Of a stretch of 64,000 nucleotides of DNA, positions 55,301-64,000 are shown in pieces. Both the position numbers and the translations under genes were made by a program. The stretch covers positions 1 through 64,000 of the forward strand of contig CAWIMC010000020.1 in assembly GCA_963837005.1 (NCBI GenBank), given 5' to 3'. The DNA comes from CALDTK01 sp963837005 (lineage in GTDB: Bacteria; Bacteroidota; Bacteroidia; Chitinophagales; Saprospiraceae). The first letter of the stretch is position 1; each line of letters opens with the position of its first letter. The notes below the pieces were generated by a model that searched no databases, had not been told where the DNA came from, and worked only from the letters and a program-made list of their open reading frames with translations.

Positions 55301-55389
55301 AAGAAGAAATGGAGGGCGCAATGCCGGATCTGAAGGTGAAGTTGCTGGTGGAGAGTGGGGTGGGGGAGAATTGGCTGGAGGCGCATTAA
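52387..55389 (+). CDS. polA: DNA polymerase I with in-frame linker repeats
   Basis: 1000 residues from the ATG at 52387 (MPAKVLYLLDGHALVYQYHF). Order: 5'-3' exonuclease (VVDNYEADDVIGTLAKQAE, VTPDKDYGQL, GVKGIGEKTAAKLLKEFG), a linker at about residues 315-400, the 3'-5' exonuclease with intact DTETTGID, and the polymerase (HSSFNQAAVATGRLSSSNPN, VSADYSQIELRL, RRKAKTVNFGIIYG, LQVHDELVF). The linker holds two 20-residue repeats rich in Ser, Pro and Gly. The proofreading site appears active, unlike Taq-type Pol I. Hairpin motifs 53647 and 53782 lie in the exonuclease domain and read VLAKA both times. Confidence 0.95.
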   Translation: MPAKVLYLLDGHALVYQYHFAFRDRPLINSKGVNTSAIVGFTRMLWDLLQTANPSHIAVVFDPSGQTFRSEMYVEYKANREEQPEDIRAALPRIRQIVEAMNIPVKVVDNYEADDVIGTLAKQAEAEGFEVFMVTPDKDYGQLVSDNIHQYRPSRMGSGVTVLRKQDILDKWDIARPEQVIDILALMGDASDNIPGVKGIGEKTAAKLLKEFGSLEEILAKKETVKGVNSKRLTEQEDLARMSYKLATIDVGAPVQFNEKEFCVDPMNKEALAELFAEFEIRGLAKAILGAADAGMTVPASSGAIDLFSPVQGSAVAKTDGVGAGQGQSPPCPGGGDGSSVRSAEQGQSPPSPGGSDVSSVPSAKQGVDLFGNATGGKASKTVTAPKGPPAYSVANHNMSTTDQAYHLIETEEQMLDLLQVLAKAPQICFDTETTGIDPNEVELVGMAFSVEHKVGYYVPVPADQVLAKAIAARFKDILEDESKPKIGQNLKYDAIVMKWYGIDLAGPVEDTMLMHYVLSPELRHNLTYMSETYLKYSPQPIEELIGKKGKNQGTMRDVEVAVAAQYAAEDTDITLRLFDLLRPKLKSEEMDELYEKVEAPLVYVLRDMEYNGVALDVEFLEEYSKELMQSQALLQDDIYAAAGQPFNIDSPKQVGEMLFDTLNVPYKGSKTKSGQYKTDEFTMQSVAKEHPVAQQILDYRQLSKLRGTYVDALPKLLSPRDNRIHSSFNQAAVATGRLSSSNPNLQNIPMRTDVGRQIRKAFIPHSKDHVIVSADYSQIELRLIAEIAGEEQMLEAFNSGQDIHRSTAALVYGVPYEEVTDDQRRKAKTVNFGIIYGAGANRMANELEIDRKEAGELIKKYFETYHQLQAYMDSQVKLARKQGYVTTLLGRRRYLRDINSANGNLRSYAERNAVNTPIQGTAADLMKFAMINVHSRMKREGMESLLTLQVHDELVFDAKRSEVDALRKLVKEEMEGAMPDLKVKLLVESGVGENWLEAH
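53362..53481 (+). repeat. Two tandem 60-nt in-frame repeats inside polA
   Basis: 53362-53421 and 53422-53481 are nearly identical (each begins CAGGGGCAGTCCCCCCCTT) and encode GQSPPxPGGxDxSSVxSAxQ twice. The GGGGCAGTCCCCCC core and CCCCGGAGGGGG are partly self-complementary, which resembles a palindromic repeat element captured within the gene. Confidence 0.85.
53647..53661 (+). repeat. Hairpin motif, stem GGC, inside polA
   Basis: Consensus copy GTTTTGGCGAAAGCC coding for VLAKA at the start of the 3'-5' exonuclease domain; a near-consensus copy follows at 53782-53796. Confidence 0.9.
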
Positions 55390-55427
55390 AATTTGAAAAG
55401 TGAAAAGCTGGCAAGTGCGCTGCCGCC

Positions 55428-56198
55428 CTATCGATCCTGGCCCCCGGCTGTACCCCGTAGGCTCGTCATCCTGCCTATCTCGTCAAACTCCGCCTCTCTT
55501 GGCTGGTCATTCCGCAGGCCTTCTACCCGTCGCGGCTCGACCTTCAGCTCGAAGCCGCGGTCGATGAGTTAATTGATCAGCGCATTGCGGTGGTCGAGCT
55601 CGATGGCGCTGATGAGTTGTGGGAAGATCGTCGCGACGCGGGGCACGGCGTCGGGGTCGACTTTGGCGATCTGGTCGCTGTCGATGGTGACCACCAGGGT
55701 GCCTTTGCCGTAGTTGGCGCTGTAGTAGCTGCTCGCTCCAAACTCACCGGCGGCCAGCATGCCGATGCGATGTTCGATTCCTGGCGTGGCGGCGAAGTTC
55801 GGCTGGGTAAGCTCAGTGATGCCTCTGGCCTCACCTAGTTCCCGCAGCCGATGCGACTGTACGAGTAGCGCCTCCGGCATCCCGCTCGCGGTGTTGGCCC
55901 AGGCCCACATCCACGAGTTTTCCGCGAACGCGAGCGATCCGATGATCTGGATCGGGAGGCGGATGTCTCCAAAACTAATGTCCCCGGTGGCCATGTCGAG
56001 TTGCCAGGCGCTGGCGCCGATGAGGTCGGACAGGAGGTGTTGCTTCTCGTAGGAGAGCCCGGCGTGGCGCTCGACGAGTTGGGCGAAGGTGGCAGCGGTG
56101 GGTTTGGGGGTTGGGTGGGCGTGGGAGGGATTGACGTCAGTCGTTTCGGGGGGCTTCTTGCCGCCGAAGAGTTTGGAGAGGGGGTTCATCGGGTGCAT
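55428..56198 (-). pseudogene. DUF6882-like protein with an in-frame stop codon
   Basis: The frame from ATG 56196-56198 (MHPMNPLSKLFGGKKP) runs through TFAQLVERHAGLSYEKQHLL, AWQLDMATGDISF and SLAFAENSWMWAWANTASG, which resembles the DUF6882 domain of unknown function, to ALIN and a TAA at 55569. The same frame then continues sensibly for 46 codons, LIDRGFELKVEPRRVEGLRN, to a TAG at 55428. A single change (for example TAC to TAA) would join them, so this is a recent nonsense mutation or a sequence error. The N-terminal Lys/Pro/His linker is of low complexity. Confidence 0.6.
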
Positions 56199-56672
56199 TT
56201 CGCCGGGTGCACAGTATGGGTCTAGAGAGGCGAAGCTAAAGAGCCGAGCAGAGTTAGTTTCATCGCGCTGTGCCCGAAGGTTAGGCGGGGGAGTGCGTAG
56301 GGAGAACGACAGGGGCCGGGCTTGGTTGGGCGGGATGGTGCGCCAGGTCTGGCCGGTGCTGCCGATGGGCTGGCGACGGAGGCGTTGGGCGGAGACGGCG
56401 ACGTTGAGGTGGGCCAGGGAGATGCTGGTGTCGACAGCGGCGGGTAGGGGGTCGAGGGCTTGCGCCAAAACTGATGCTGGGTGCGCGGCGTCGTGCGGTC
56501 GATGCTTTGGGACGACGGACTCAGCGAACGCCGTGCTGCCTAGTAGCAATAGGGCGAGCGTCGGCGCCCGAACCTGCGAGGCCAGGAGGTTTTGAGCAGG
56601 GACGTGGCTATCTGGACGCAAGGCACGGGCGAAGGTAGGGGCGTGGCGTGCGGGGTGTGAGTCATGAAGGGG
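56199..56672. other. Stretch without an assigned gene
   Basis: The minus strand is open here and starts with a signal-like helix (RAPTLALLLLGSTAFAES), then a Pro/Arg-rich tail, in frame with the DUF6882-like gene. It could be its true exported N-terminus, which would extend that protein to about 350 residues before the stop, but the composition is not convincing. Contains a GGC/GCAA hairpin motif at 56457-56471. Confidence 0.35.
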
Positions 56673-58689
56673 CTACTGCGTGACCGTTATGAAGAGGTAA
56701 ACGCCTTCGGCAGGCTTGTGTTTCGGGTGGCTGTACATACTCCCTCTCGGCGCGGGTGGCTGTATCGTCTCCACGTCAGGCAAATCAAACTTTAAATCCA
56801 CCTTGCGTGCTGGGTAGCTACTGCCTATGCGCTTGGCCACTTCCCGCTCGATAAACTTACGCCGCTGCAAAACGCTGGCCTCTAGAATGTCGCGGTCTTT
56901 TTCGGCGATGGCGGCGGTCGTGAGGTAGGGTTGAATCTTGATCCTCGTTTGCGATGGGGCTTGCGAAGCCAACATTGTTAAGAGATTGATGAAATCGTTT
57001 ACTTCGTTGTCTTGATTAGTAAGTGTACCCGCAAGGTGAAGGTCGTTCGGGAAAGTGATAATATAGGGGCCATATACTGGCTCCAACTCTAGCTGGGAAT
57101 AGAGACTCAAGTAGTCTGCCACGGCTTTCCTGCAACCAGAATACTGGGTTACGATTGGCCTGGATATTCCAACAGCTACGTCGAGGTCTACGCCAGCCAG
57201 CTTAACGGCCAGAGAAGGTCCGACCGTTAAATTTGGCCCTGATGCACCAAACAACATAGTTCGCTTGTGCGTGGGCCATGGATCCATTGGCCCTACAACG
57301 TAAGCTGTAGGGATATAGATGAATTTTCCTATAGCATAATTTGCCTCAGCTGCAATGACTTCCGCACCGCCAGAAATCCCTCCCGCATACGTAAGATATG
57401 AGGTCTTGTGTAGCTCAGATGGGGGTATGAACTCACCCGCAAAACCATCGGTATTAAGACTTTGATTCGTTGGATCAGGATTGACTGAGGCGGTATAGCT
57501 AATTGGTGAGCGAATCGAAAAGGCCGCTCCTATACCTGCTGTTGCCCCTATACTGCCTACGGCAGCCTCATACTTGCAGGCAGGGACAGACTTATTGTTA
57601 ACGCGCAGAACGCTTTCACTCCCAGAGATCCCGGCTCCGGCGAGATCAAAAAGCGGGAAATCAATAGATCCTTGTGTGCTGTTTAAGAATGTGAGGTTAT
57701 AGTCATACTCAAATTTTAGCTTGTTATCATTATTTTTAATCTTATAGAGCTCATTTAACGGGCGCATCAGTTGACTTCCACCGTGGACATGCAGTGCAAA
57801 GTCACCCAAATAAGGTCCATAACGACTGTCTTCCAATGACTTCACTAGATACAATTTTGCAAAATCCATGCACGCATTTGTTATGTCGCCACATGAAAAA
57901 GGGAACAGGGTATAGTTCGATGTCCTATCGTTAGGGTACCGAATTTCTGACACCTTAGCTCGGCTCACCTCTTTGTAATAATTATCCATGGCGTCACGGA
58001 CTGCTATAACAGAAGCGTCTGAGATGCCATGGTAAGCAATTACAGATGCCCGCTGTTTCGGGTCTAACAAGAAGGCTGCGGACCGGCTATACGTACGTAG
58101 ATGGCTATTAATAGTATTAGTAGTAGATCGGACAACATTATAAAACGCCTCATCTTCTACAGCGTAGTCATTGTTTTCTGGCCATAACACATCCCCATTA
58201 AAAGGACCAGTACTGGGCGCATTCCGCTGAATGTTTGCCTGAATTGGCTTAGCGACCGCTATACCAGCCGCAACGCCAGCCAGTACGCGTTCGTAATAAT
58301 CTCCTTCTTTACCGAAGAATCCGGTTGAAGTGGCAACCTCAATCTCAGCTGTATTGTCAAAGCTGAACGCAATACTAGTTTTTACCCGAAGATTTTGGAG
58401 CGTACCCAAGACATCCATACTGTAAGTAAAGTAAAACACGATATCAGCACCAGTATTCCCGGGGGCTGCTGTGTGCGCCGACGGACTTCCGCCAAACTTG
58501 TCGTGAATGATAGTAATTCCATACCCTTTCGCGCGTTCCGTATCGAGAACAAAGTTTTCCAGCTTACTCTTCATCACTCCTCCAGGATCGACCCCAGACA
58601 AATTCTTCGAACTGAGCGCTCGCTTGACCTATCAGATGGAAAGCTACCAGCAGCAGGAAAAAATACTTAATAGTTGGCGTATATGTCAT
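56673..58689 (-). CDS. Large secreted protein of unknown function, AT-richer, one frameshift
   Basis: About 670 residues. MTYTPTIKYFFLLLVAFHLI plus GQASAQ is a signal peptide at 58689; after FEEFVWG the frame must change near 58595 to continue VDPGGVMKSKLENFVLDTER. The rest has no recognised domain; it includes SVIAYHGISDASVIAVRDAM, FALHVHGGSQLMRPLNELYK, YAVG-rich Gly segments (AVGSIGATAGIGAAFSIR) and a C-terminal RKFIEREVAKRIGSSYPARK. Its base composition is visibly more AT-rich than its neighbours, and I found no hairpin motif inside. The start overlaps the upstream Fn3-protein stop by 4 bp, making it third in an operon. Confidence 0.72.
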
Positions 58690-60755
58690 AACTCCACAAT
58701 TTTGCTCACTCGCCCATCCGCGCTCTCCGCTTGGATGCCGTAGCGATATTCGGTGCCGAGATTGGCGGTTTTGTCCTCGATGCGCCACAGGTAGCTGCCG
58801 TCCTTGCGGTTGGGGCCCTTGCGCGAGATTTGGTCGATGTCCAGGAGGCTGAGCGTCTCGAACGGACGATCCGCGACGGCGCGCACGATCCGGAAGCGGG
58901 CCAGGCGCCGGTCGAGGTCGTACTGCCACGTGAGCTGGAGGACGTTGGTCTCGGGGTCGCGTTTTGCCGAAAGGCTAGTGATCGGAGGGAGGACTGGAGG
59001 TAGGAAGTGCGTCCCGCGGACCACGTTGCTGAATGACCGGAAGGCCATCTCGTCGCGGACCTCGACCCGGTACTCGTAGGTGCTGCCGCCCGGGCCGACG
59101 TCGTCGACAAAGAGCCCCGTTTTGGCGAAAGCCGAATCCTGCTCCCGGAAGGTGATAAAGTCTTGTGTCCCCAAGAGCCGCCGCTGCCAGAGGTAGTCGA
59201 CGACATCTGTCGAGGACGAGGGCTGAAAAGTAATGCGCACACCACTCGTATCTCCCTCGGCGGAAACCAAGACCGGCGCGAGAGGTACCGCCACGTCGGG
59301 TAGGGCCAATGCGACGGGGGCCGACAATTCGCTTACGTTGCCACGAATGTCCAGTGCCGCTAGGCGGTAGTAGGCCGAGTCGCCATAATTGACGAGGTTC
59401 AATGTATCCACGAAAGCCGTATCTCTCACGGGGAAGCGATTCTTGCGTTGTGGTAGCGCCTTGGGTCCGTGAGCGAAGAAGATTCGATAACTGGCGAAAT
59501 CAGGCTCTGTATTCGCTCGCCACGTGAGCAGCACGGCCCCCTCCCGATCGACCTCCATGGTTAGACCCTCGGGCGGCGCCGGCGGCATGCTGTCGATCAG
59601 CATGATGGAGCGCGGCGTGGACCTCACCCTCCGACCGACGCTGTCCACGGCGGCCACCCGGTAGTAGTGCAGCCGTCCGTCGTCGATGGTTTCTTCCCAC
59701 TGGCGCGTACCCGCAGGCAGTCGCCCTGCTATCGACCTGTAGCCTGCGTCTGCCACCAGCGAATGCTCCACTTCGAAGCCGATAATTTGCCCGATGACCG
59801 TTTCGTCCTGCACCGGATCGAGCGACCAGCGTAGCACGACCGTCGAATCCGGTACCTCGTAAATAGAGTCGATGAACGGTGCCGGAATGTCGGGCGGCTC
59901 CTGTCCCGTGCCGACGATTGGCGCGTAGGATACGGGGGCTGAGTGGAAGTAGTCGTAGGCGAGGATGCGGTAGGCGTACTCGGTTTGATTGTCGGCGAGC
60001 GAATCCTGGATCGTGAGCTGTAGGCCGGCTGCTCCCAGCAGTGGGGCGGTGTTGACCATCGTCCACGCCGTGTCGAGTCGGCTACTGCGCACGACGTTGA
60101 CGTAGGCCACGCGATCGTCGGCCGGCAGGCGCCACACCAAGTCTACGATCCGGTCGCCCCAGCGCGCAAATACGCTGTCGACACCAACGGGCGGCGTACG
60201 CTCGTCCAAATCGACGGTAATGACACCGGGCCGCACACCCTGGGTAGAGGCGGGCGGATTGATGCGGTACTCGTAGATGCCGACAGCGGGGAAGTCGTAG
60301 GCGAAGAGCCCGCTAGCCAGCGCCGTTTCCTGCGAATAAATCGTCGAGAGGTACGCGAGAGAAACGAGTTGGTAGCGCTCCTCAGAGGTTTTGAATCCTT
60401 GCTCCTGCTCGCCTTTAACTAGGGGCGCTTCGGTGAGGCTGTCGGGCCGCATGGCCATCCCGAAGAGTCCGGCGTAGGTCTCTCGCTCGGCCAGGGCACG
60501 GATGCTGTCAAAGGGCGCCGACAGGACTGGCCCACCAAACAGCGTCTCCCACTCCCCGCCGGGTGTACGCCGCTCGATGAGGTAGCCGTCCTCCAAACCC
60601 TCGTAGAAGGTGTATTGCAGCGGTGGCGACCACCGCAGTTGCACGCGCCCTGGCTCCACGAGGGCGCGGACCACCATGGTGTCACGGTTGACGCGCTGCG
60701 CGAGGGCGGAGGCGCCGCACGCGAAGCAGACCAGGAAGGCGAGGAGACGACGCAT
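58686..60755 (-). CDS. Secreted fibronectin type III-like repeat protein
   Basis: 689 residues. MRRLLAFLVCFACGASALAQ is a signal peptide. Five or six Fn3-like domains follow, seen as repeating VxLxWxxP...YRVxAxD patterns: RVQLRWSPPLQYTFYEGLED, TVVLRWSLDPVQDETVIGQI, AVLLTWRANTEPDFASYRIF, GVRITFQPSSSTDVVDYLW and VLQLTWQYDLDRRLARFRIV. Fn3 arrays usually serve as extracellular binding or spacing modules. The start shares one base with the stop of the large upstream gene (TGATG). Hairpin motifs 58961 and 59119. No catalytic domain seen. Confidence 0.8.
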   Translation of the reverse strand: MRRLLAFLVCFACGASALAQRVNRDTMVVRALVEPGRVQLRWSPPLQYTFYEGLEDGYLIERRTPGGEWETLFGGPVLSAPFDSIRALAERETYAGLFGMAMRPDSLTEAPLVKGEQEQGFKTSEERYQLVSLAYLSTIYSQETALASGLFAYDFPAVGIYEYRINPPASTQGVRPGVITVDLDERTPPVGVDSVFARWGDRIVDLVWRLPADDRVAYVNVVRSSRLDTAWTMVNTAPLLGAAGLQLTIQDSLADNQTEYAYRILAYDYFHSAPVSYAPIVGTGQEPPDIPAPFIDSIYEVPDSTVVLRWSLDPVQDETVIGQIIGFEVEHSLVADAGYRSIAGRLPAGTRQWEETIDDGRLHYYRVAAVDSVGRRVRSTPRSIMLIDSMPPAPPEGLTMEVDREGAVLLTWRANTEPDFASYRIFFAHGPKALPQRKNRFPVRDTAFVDTLNLVNYGDSAYYRLAALDIRGNVSELSAPVALALPDVAVPLAPVLVSAEGDTSGVRITFQPSSSTDVVDYLWQRRLLGTQDFITFREQDSAFAKTGLFVDDVGPGGSTYEYRVEVRDEMAFRSFSNVVRGTHFLPPVLPPITSLSAKRDPETNVLQLTWQYDLDRRLARFRIVRAVADRPFETLSLLDIDQISRKGPNRKDGSYLWRIEDKTANLGTEYRYGIQAESADGRVSKIVEL

Positions 60756-63700
60756 CAGTTGTCAAAGGTGATGTCGACGGCCCCGGCAGAGCGGGTACTC
60801 CCTCCGGGTTCGACGACGTGATAAAAGAGCTTGTAGGTCTTCTCTGAGATGTTGGGTAAGGTGGCTGCGTCCATGAGTTGGTCGCTGCCAGGGAGGTAGC
60901 GCGGCGCGTAGTCGGCTACACAATAGTCCGGACTCGGGGTGTTGGGATCGAAACCGGGCTGAAGCAGCTGTTGGATGCGCCAGCCCGCGACGATCTGTGC
61001 GAGCTTATCCTTGGCGGCGCGCGCGACGTCGGCCGACGGCAGCGGCGTCGTGGAGAGTAGCGTGACATTGGGTCCGTAGCCGCTCTGGTTGGTGCTGTTG
61101 TTGACGTTGGAGCGTCGGATCTGCTGACGTGCTACCTCACCTGAGACGAAGGCAAATTGTGAGACTTCGCTTAGCGGCTCGGTGATGCTGTAGCGGCGCT
61201 GATTCAAGTTGTCGTAGGGGATGCGCGTGGTGACGTGGGCCTGGAGTTCAGTCAGCGTGAATGTCGGGGGCGGGGGGTTATTACCGCCGCCATGAGGGTC
61301 GTTGTAGGGGAAGAGGGTATACCCACCACCACCACCACCACCTGGCTGTAGTATGATTTGGTAACCACTACCATCACCGGAATCACCGTCGCTGCTAGAG
61401 TTCTGCCCCCCACGCTCCACGGCCCAGGTCCCGTCACCGGTGAGTAAGGCATCGGATAGGTCGGCTGGCCCGGCGGGCTGCATGATGCGGAAGCCGGGAT
61501 AAGGCGCATCGCCCGTTTGCGGCACGCCGTAGGCCCCCGGCGCGTAGGCACTAGACGTGTAATTACCGTTGGTGCTGAGCAGCGGTCCAATCCGAAGGCG
61601 CTGCGCTGCGGACGGATCGTCGGCCGGCGGTACAACGCCATCGCGTTGCACCCCGACGAGTTCGTAGGTGTCGAAGGGCTCGAAGTCCTGCGGGTCGGCC
61701 CGGAGCAGCAGGCTCCCGATGTAGCGCTCGTCGGGTCGCTCTACCATGCCTTCGTTGCTGCGGGGCCGACAGGTGGGCGTTCCGGCCGTCGCGCCAACGG
61801 GGTGGAGGTAGTAGCCCGTACTCGCGTCACCGGCCGGGTAGTCGGGACTGAGCACACCCGTCATCGGGGCGGTGGTGATGCCCTGCTGGGCGTAGGCCTC
61901 GAGCTTGTCGCGACTGGTGGGGTATTGGCTTACGCGAAAACGGATGGTGTGGATCGTGGCGCCGGGGTTGATCTGCTGCTTGAGGTTATAGTAGTGGCGG
62001 ATCTCGGCCGCTGGGCCGCCGCCGTTGTTCGACACGTAAGCGGTTCGCTGTGCGGGGGGGAGGTTGCGAGGTGGCGTGGGCGCTACGAAGGGTTGGGAAA
62101 ACTCCGCGCGCAGCTCCAGGCGATAGACGTGTCCCGGGAGGAGACTACTGGGCTTAGGAAAGCTGAACTCCGCGGTAGCCGAGCTGTCGTAGACGACCTT
62201 CTCCTGGAGCACCACCGAACGACTTGATTCTTCGATGATGCGTACGTGGAAGCCCGGATAGCTACCGAAAAGTCCTTGGTCTGGACCTATTGTGACGTCC
62301 TCCCACGTTCCGCCGTAGGTATTGAGGATCGGATCGTTGGGCGGGGGCGTCGTGGCGGGTTTTGCCGAAAGGCTATTGGGCACCTCTCTCAAGCTGTTCC
62401 CGCCGAAATTTTGGAGCGCAGGTTGGAAATCGAGCTGCGTAGGTTGCTGCGCCACGTACGCCAGTGGCTTCTGGATACTCACCGTCTGCTTACGGGCGAT
62501 GTCGATGAACCAGGTATCCGTACCCGGCTCGTCCAGGTAGACGTTGTACTGGTCGGGGTACGGATAACTGGAGCGGACGTTAGCCTCGGCGATCTTCGTA
62601 TACCGCTGGTCGGCGGTGTGGAACTCAGCGACGACTTCCTGTGTATGGCGGCGGCCATTCACGGTAAGGTAATCTGTGGCGTCGTCCTTGTTGACGAAAG
62701 CCACTCGCACAGGGACTTCGATCTTCTCTCCGACGGGGAAGGCCTCTAGAACGTAGCCCTTCGCTGTACCTACGCGGTCGGAAGTCCAGGACTCTACGGT
62801 TCCGCCAATGCTGCCAGCTTGAAGTTCTGGCAGGTAGGTGGTGATCGTGCTGCCATTGCGGAACTGTAGTGGCCGGCCTTCTTTGTACTGCACCGTAATT
62901 GGCGTAAAGATTCCAACGGTGTCTCCGAGCTTCGGAGAGACATCCGTAATGATAGGATCGAAGATGAACTCCGACGTGGTGAACCTGCGCACCGCCGTAG
63001 TGTCATAGGGCAAGTTCATGACTGGGTCGGAGAAAGTCTGCCAGGTGTTTCCTACTAGCTTCATGATTCTAGCCCGAACCTTTACTTCTAGCTCTTGATT
63101 TGGGGGCAGCGGGCCACCCTCACTAGGCATGAGGACAAAGCCTCCTGGATCAACGGTGCTCGACGCCGAGCTATGGACAAGAAGTCCATAGCCGTCTGGG
63201 CGCACCCAAGCCACTTGCATATCGGCTTCCATCTTGTAGGTACCCGTGGCGGAGGGGAAGCTATCCGTGTCTACGGTCCAGGTACGGCCCACCGGTAGAG
63301 AGAGTCTCGCCCTCGGCAGATCACCTACCTTGACATCTACCTCCGCACTATCCGGCGTGAGACTCACGATCAAGTCCCGCGGGAAGAGCCCATTCCAAGG
63401 TTTCGGATCCGGCAACGTCTTCGCGCCCGGACAGCGCTCGCCCACCTTGAAAGAACCAGTCCAACTTGGCTCCCAGAGCCCATTCAGCACATTGGCCTCG
63501 AAGAGCGCGGCGCCCTGCGCGTAGTAGGGGTTGGGCCCCTCCATTGATACGTAGGCAGCCACCTTTAGGTCTGCCACCGTCACCTTGCCGCAGGTAAAAC
63601 ACACCCACTTGGGTACGCGCACGGCCATATTGCCGCGTAGTCCGGCGTAGGCATTGCCGAAGAAACGCCAGTCGTCCCAGCCGAAGCCCTGGATACGCTG

Positions 63701-64000
63701 CGGGCACCCGATGGTATCCTTACCGAAGGCTACGTTGTAGCCTAGCGTCGCCTTCAGCCCGATTTCAAAAACGTAAGCATTTAAGCGCTTACCGAGCGTA
63801 ATCTCGGAGCCATGCATAAAGCCCGCGCCCAGACGTGGCGGGCTCATGTCTATGTTGAGTTCATTGAAGATGGCGTCCGTTGGCGGTACCATCGCGGGCA
63901 GTTTGCTGCCTACATCCAGGTAGGTCGTGGCTTCGATGAGATAAGGTGGCAGGTCGATGCCGAGGCGCTGGGCGGGCGTACCCGCGTAGAACCACCAGTC
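60755..64000 (-). CDS. Very large secreted beta-rich protein, N-terminus beyond the window
   Basis: At least 1080 residues; the frame is open to the right edge (DWWFYAGTPAQRLGIDLPPY at the border), so the start is outside. Visible parts: GYNVAFGKDTIGCPQRIQGF, PKWVCFTCGKVTVADLKVAA with a Cys pair, many Ig-like beta segments (RARLSLPVGRTWTVDTDSFP, ITVQYKEGRPLQFRNGSTIT, HVYRLELRAEFSQPF), a poly-Gly stretch near 61330 and a C-terminus KTYKLFYHVVEPGGSTRSAG. No family recognised. First gene of the three-gene operon with the Fn3 and AT-rich proteins. Hairpin motif at 62359. Confidence 0.78.
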   Translation of the reverse strand, partial: DWWFYAGTPAQRLGIDLPPYLIEATTYLDVGSKLPAMVPPTDAIFNELNIDMSPPRLGAGFMHGSEITLGKRLNAYVFEIGLKATLGYNVAFGKDTIGCPQRIQGFGWDDWRFFGNAYAGLRGNMAVRVPKWVCFTCGKVTVADLKVAAYVSMEGPNPYYAQGAALFEANVLNGLWEPSWTGSFKVGERCPGAKTLPDPKPWNGLFPRDLIVSLTPDSAEVDVKVGDLPRARLSLPVGRTWTVDTDSFPSATGTYKMEADMQVAWVRPDGYGLLVHSSASSTVDPGGFVLMPSEGGPLPPNQELEVKVRARIMKLVGNTWQTFSDPVMNLPYDTTAVRRFTTSEFIFDPIITDVSPKLGDTVGIFTPITVQYKEGRPLQFRNGSTITTYLPELQAGSIGGTVESWTSDRVGTAKGYVLEAFPVGEKIEVPVRVAFVNKDDATDYLTVNGRRHTQEVVAEFHTADQRYTKIAEANVRSSYPYPDQYNVYLDEPGTDTWFIDIARKQTVSIQKPLAYVAQQPTQLDFQPALQNFGGNSLREVPNSLSAKPATTPPPNDPILNTYGGTWEDVTIGPDQGLFGSYPGFHVRIIEESSRSVVLQEKVVYDSSATAEFSFPKPSSLLPGHVYRLELRAEFSQPFVAPTPPRNLPPAQRTAYVSNNGGGPAAEIRHYYNLKQQINPGATIHTIRFRVSQYPTSRDKLEAYAQQGITTAPMTGVLSPDYPAGDASTGYYLHPVGATAGTPTCRPRSNEGMVERPDERYIGSLLLRADPQDFEPFDTYELVGVQRDGVVPPADDPSAAQRLRIGPLLSTNGNYTSSAYAPGAYGVPQTGDAPYPGFRIMQPAGPADLSDALLTGDGTWAVERGGQNSSSDGDSGDGSGYQIILQPGGGGGGGYTLFPYNDPHGGGNNPPPPTFTLTELQAHVTTRIPYDNLNQRRYSITEPLSEVSQFAFVSGEVARQQIRRSNVNNSTNQSGYGPNVTLLSTTPLPSADVARAAKDKLAQIVAGWRIQQLLQPGFDPNTPSPDYCVADYAPRYLPGSDQLMDAATLPNISEKTYKLFYHVVEPGGSTRSAGAVDITFDN

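Overview
The window looks like chromosomal DNA of a high-GC member of the phylum Bacteroidota, most likely a Saprospiria/Lewinella-type bacterium. The supporting signs are a TonB-dependent receptor with an N-terminal carboxypeptidase-regulatory-like domain, bacillithiol synthesis (bshA), a Bacteroidota-style DksA-like protein lacking most zinc cysteines beside lspA, many secreted beta-barrel and lipoprotein genes, and a repeat-rich RNA-binding pseudouridine-synthase-like protein. The lineage is an inference; no rRNA is present.

Layout. 1-10143: a compact group that looks like a specialised lipid or metabolite locus (GNAT, PEP-synthase-like enzyme, UbiA prenyltransferase, MMPL/RND exporter, APH-type kinase, BtaA-like aminocarboxypropyl transferase, adenylate-forming ligase). 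10284-14001: an Rpn-family nuclease with a broken partial duplicate, an outer-membrane protein, a gutted glycosidase gene and a DUF5655-like protein. 14078-21600: RGG-repeat pseudouridine-synthase-like protein, tRNA-Ile2(CAU), HAD phosphatase, recX, amt, a barrel protein and galK. 21687-31512: two paralogous lipoproteins, two glycosidase-like proteins, a TonB-dependent receptor and an OmpA/DUF6624 envelope protein. 31620-44197: DoxX, tesB, START-domain protein, bshA, queA, a B12-type radical SAM enzyme, a barrel protein, then GH63-like and GH78-like glycosidases. 44472-55389: GNAT, cysS, EEP-family phosphohydrolase, rhomboid, two tandem lspA genes, DksA-like protein, a glucosaminidase and polA. 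55428-64000: a DUF6882-like gene with an in-frame stop, then an operon of three very large secreted proteins that runs off the right end.

The most striking signal is not a gene. A 15-nt motif, GTTTT + 3-bp stem + GNRA loop + complementary 3-bp stem (commonest form GTTTTGGCGAAAGCC), occurs at least 44 times in perfect form on both strands, mostly inside genes. Five different stems (GGC, GCC, GAC, GCG, CGC) always come with the complementary partner, and the loops are GAAA, GGAA, GTAA or GCAA. This covariation means a folded single-stranded DNA hairpin is what is conserved. The copies fall in all reading frames and about equally sense and antisense to genes, so this appears to be a dispersed DNA-level signal of unknown function.

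Several otherwise well conserved genes, including the essential cysS, carry single-base frameshifts, some at homopolymers. This suggests that many of the 'broken' genes are sequence or assembly errors rather than true pseudogenes.
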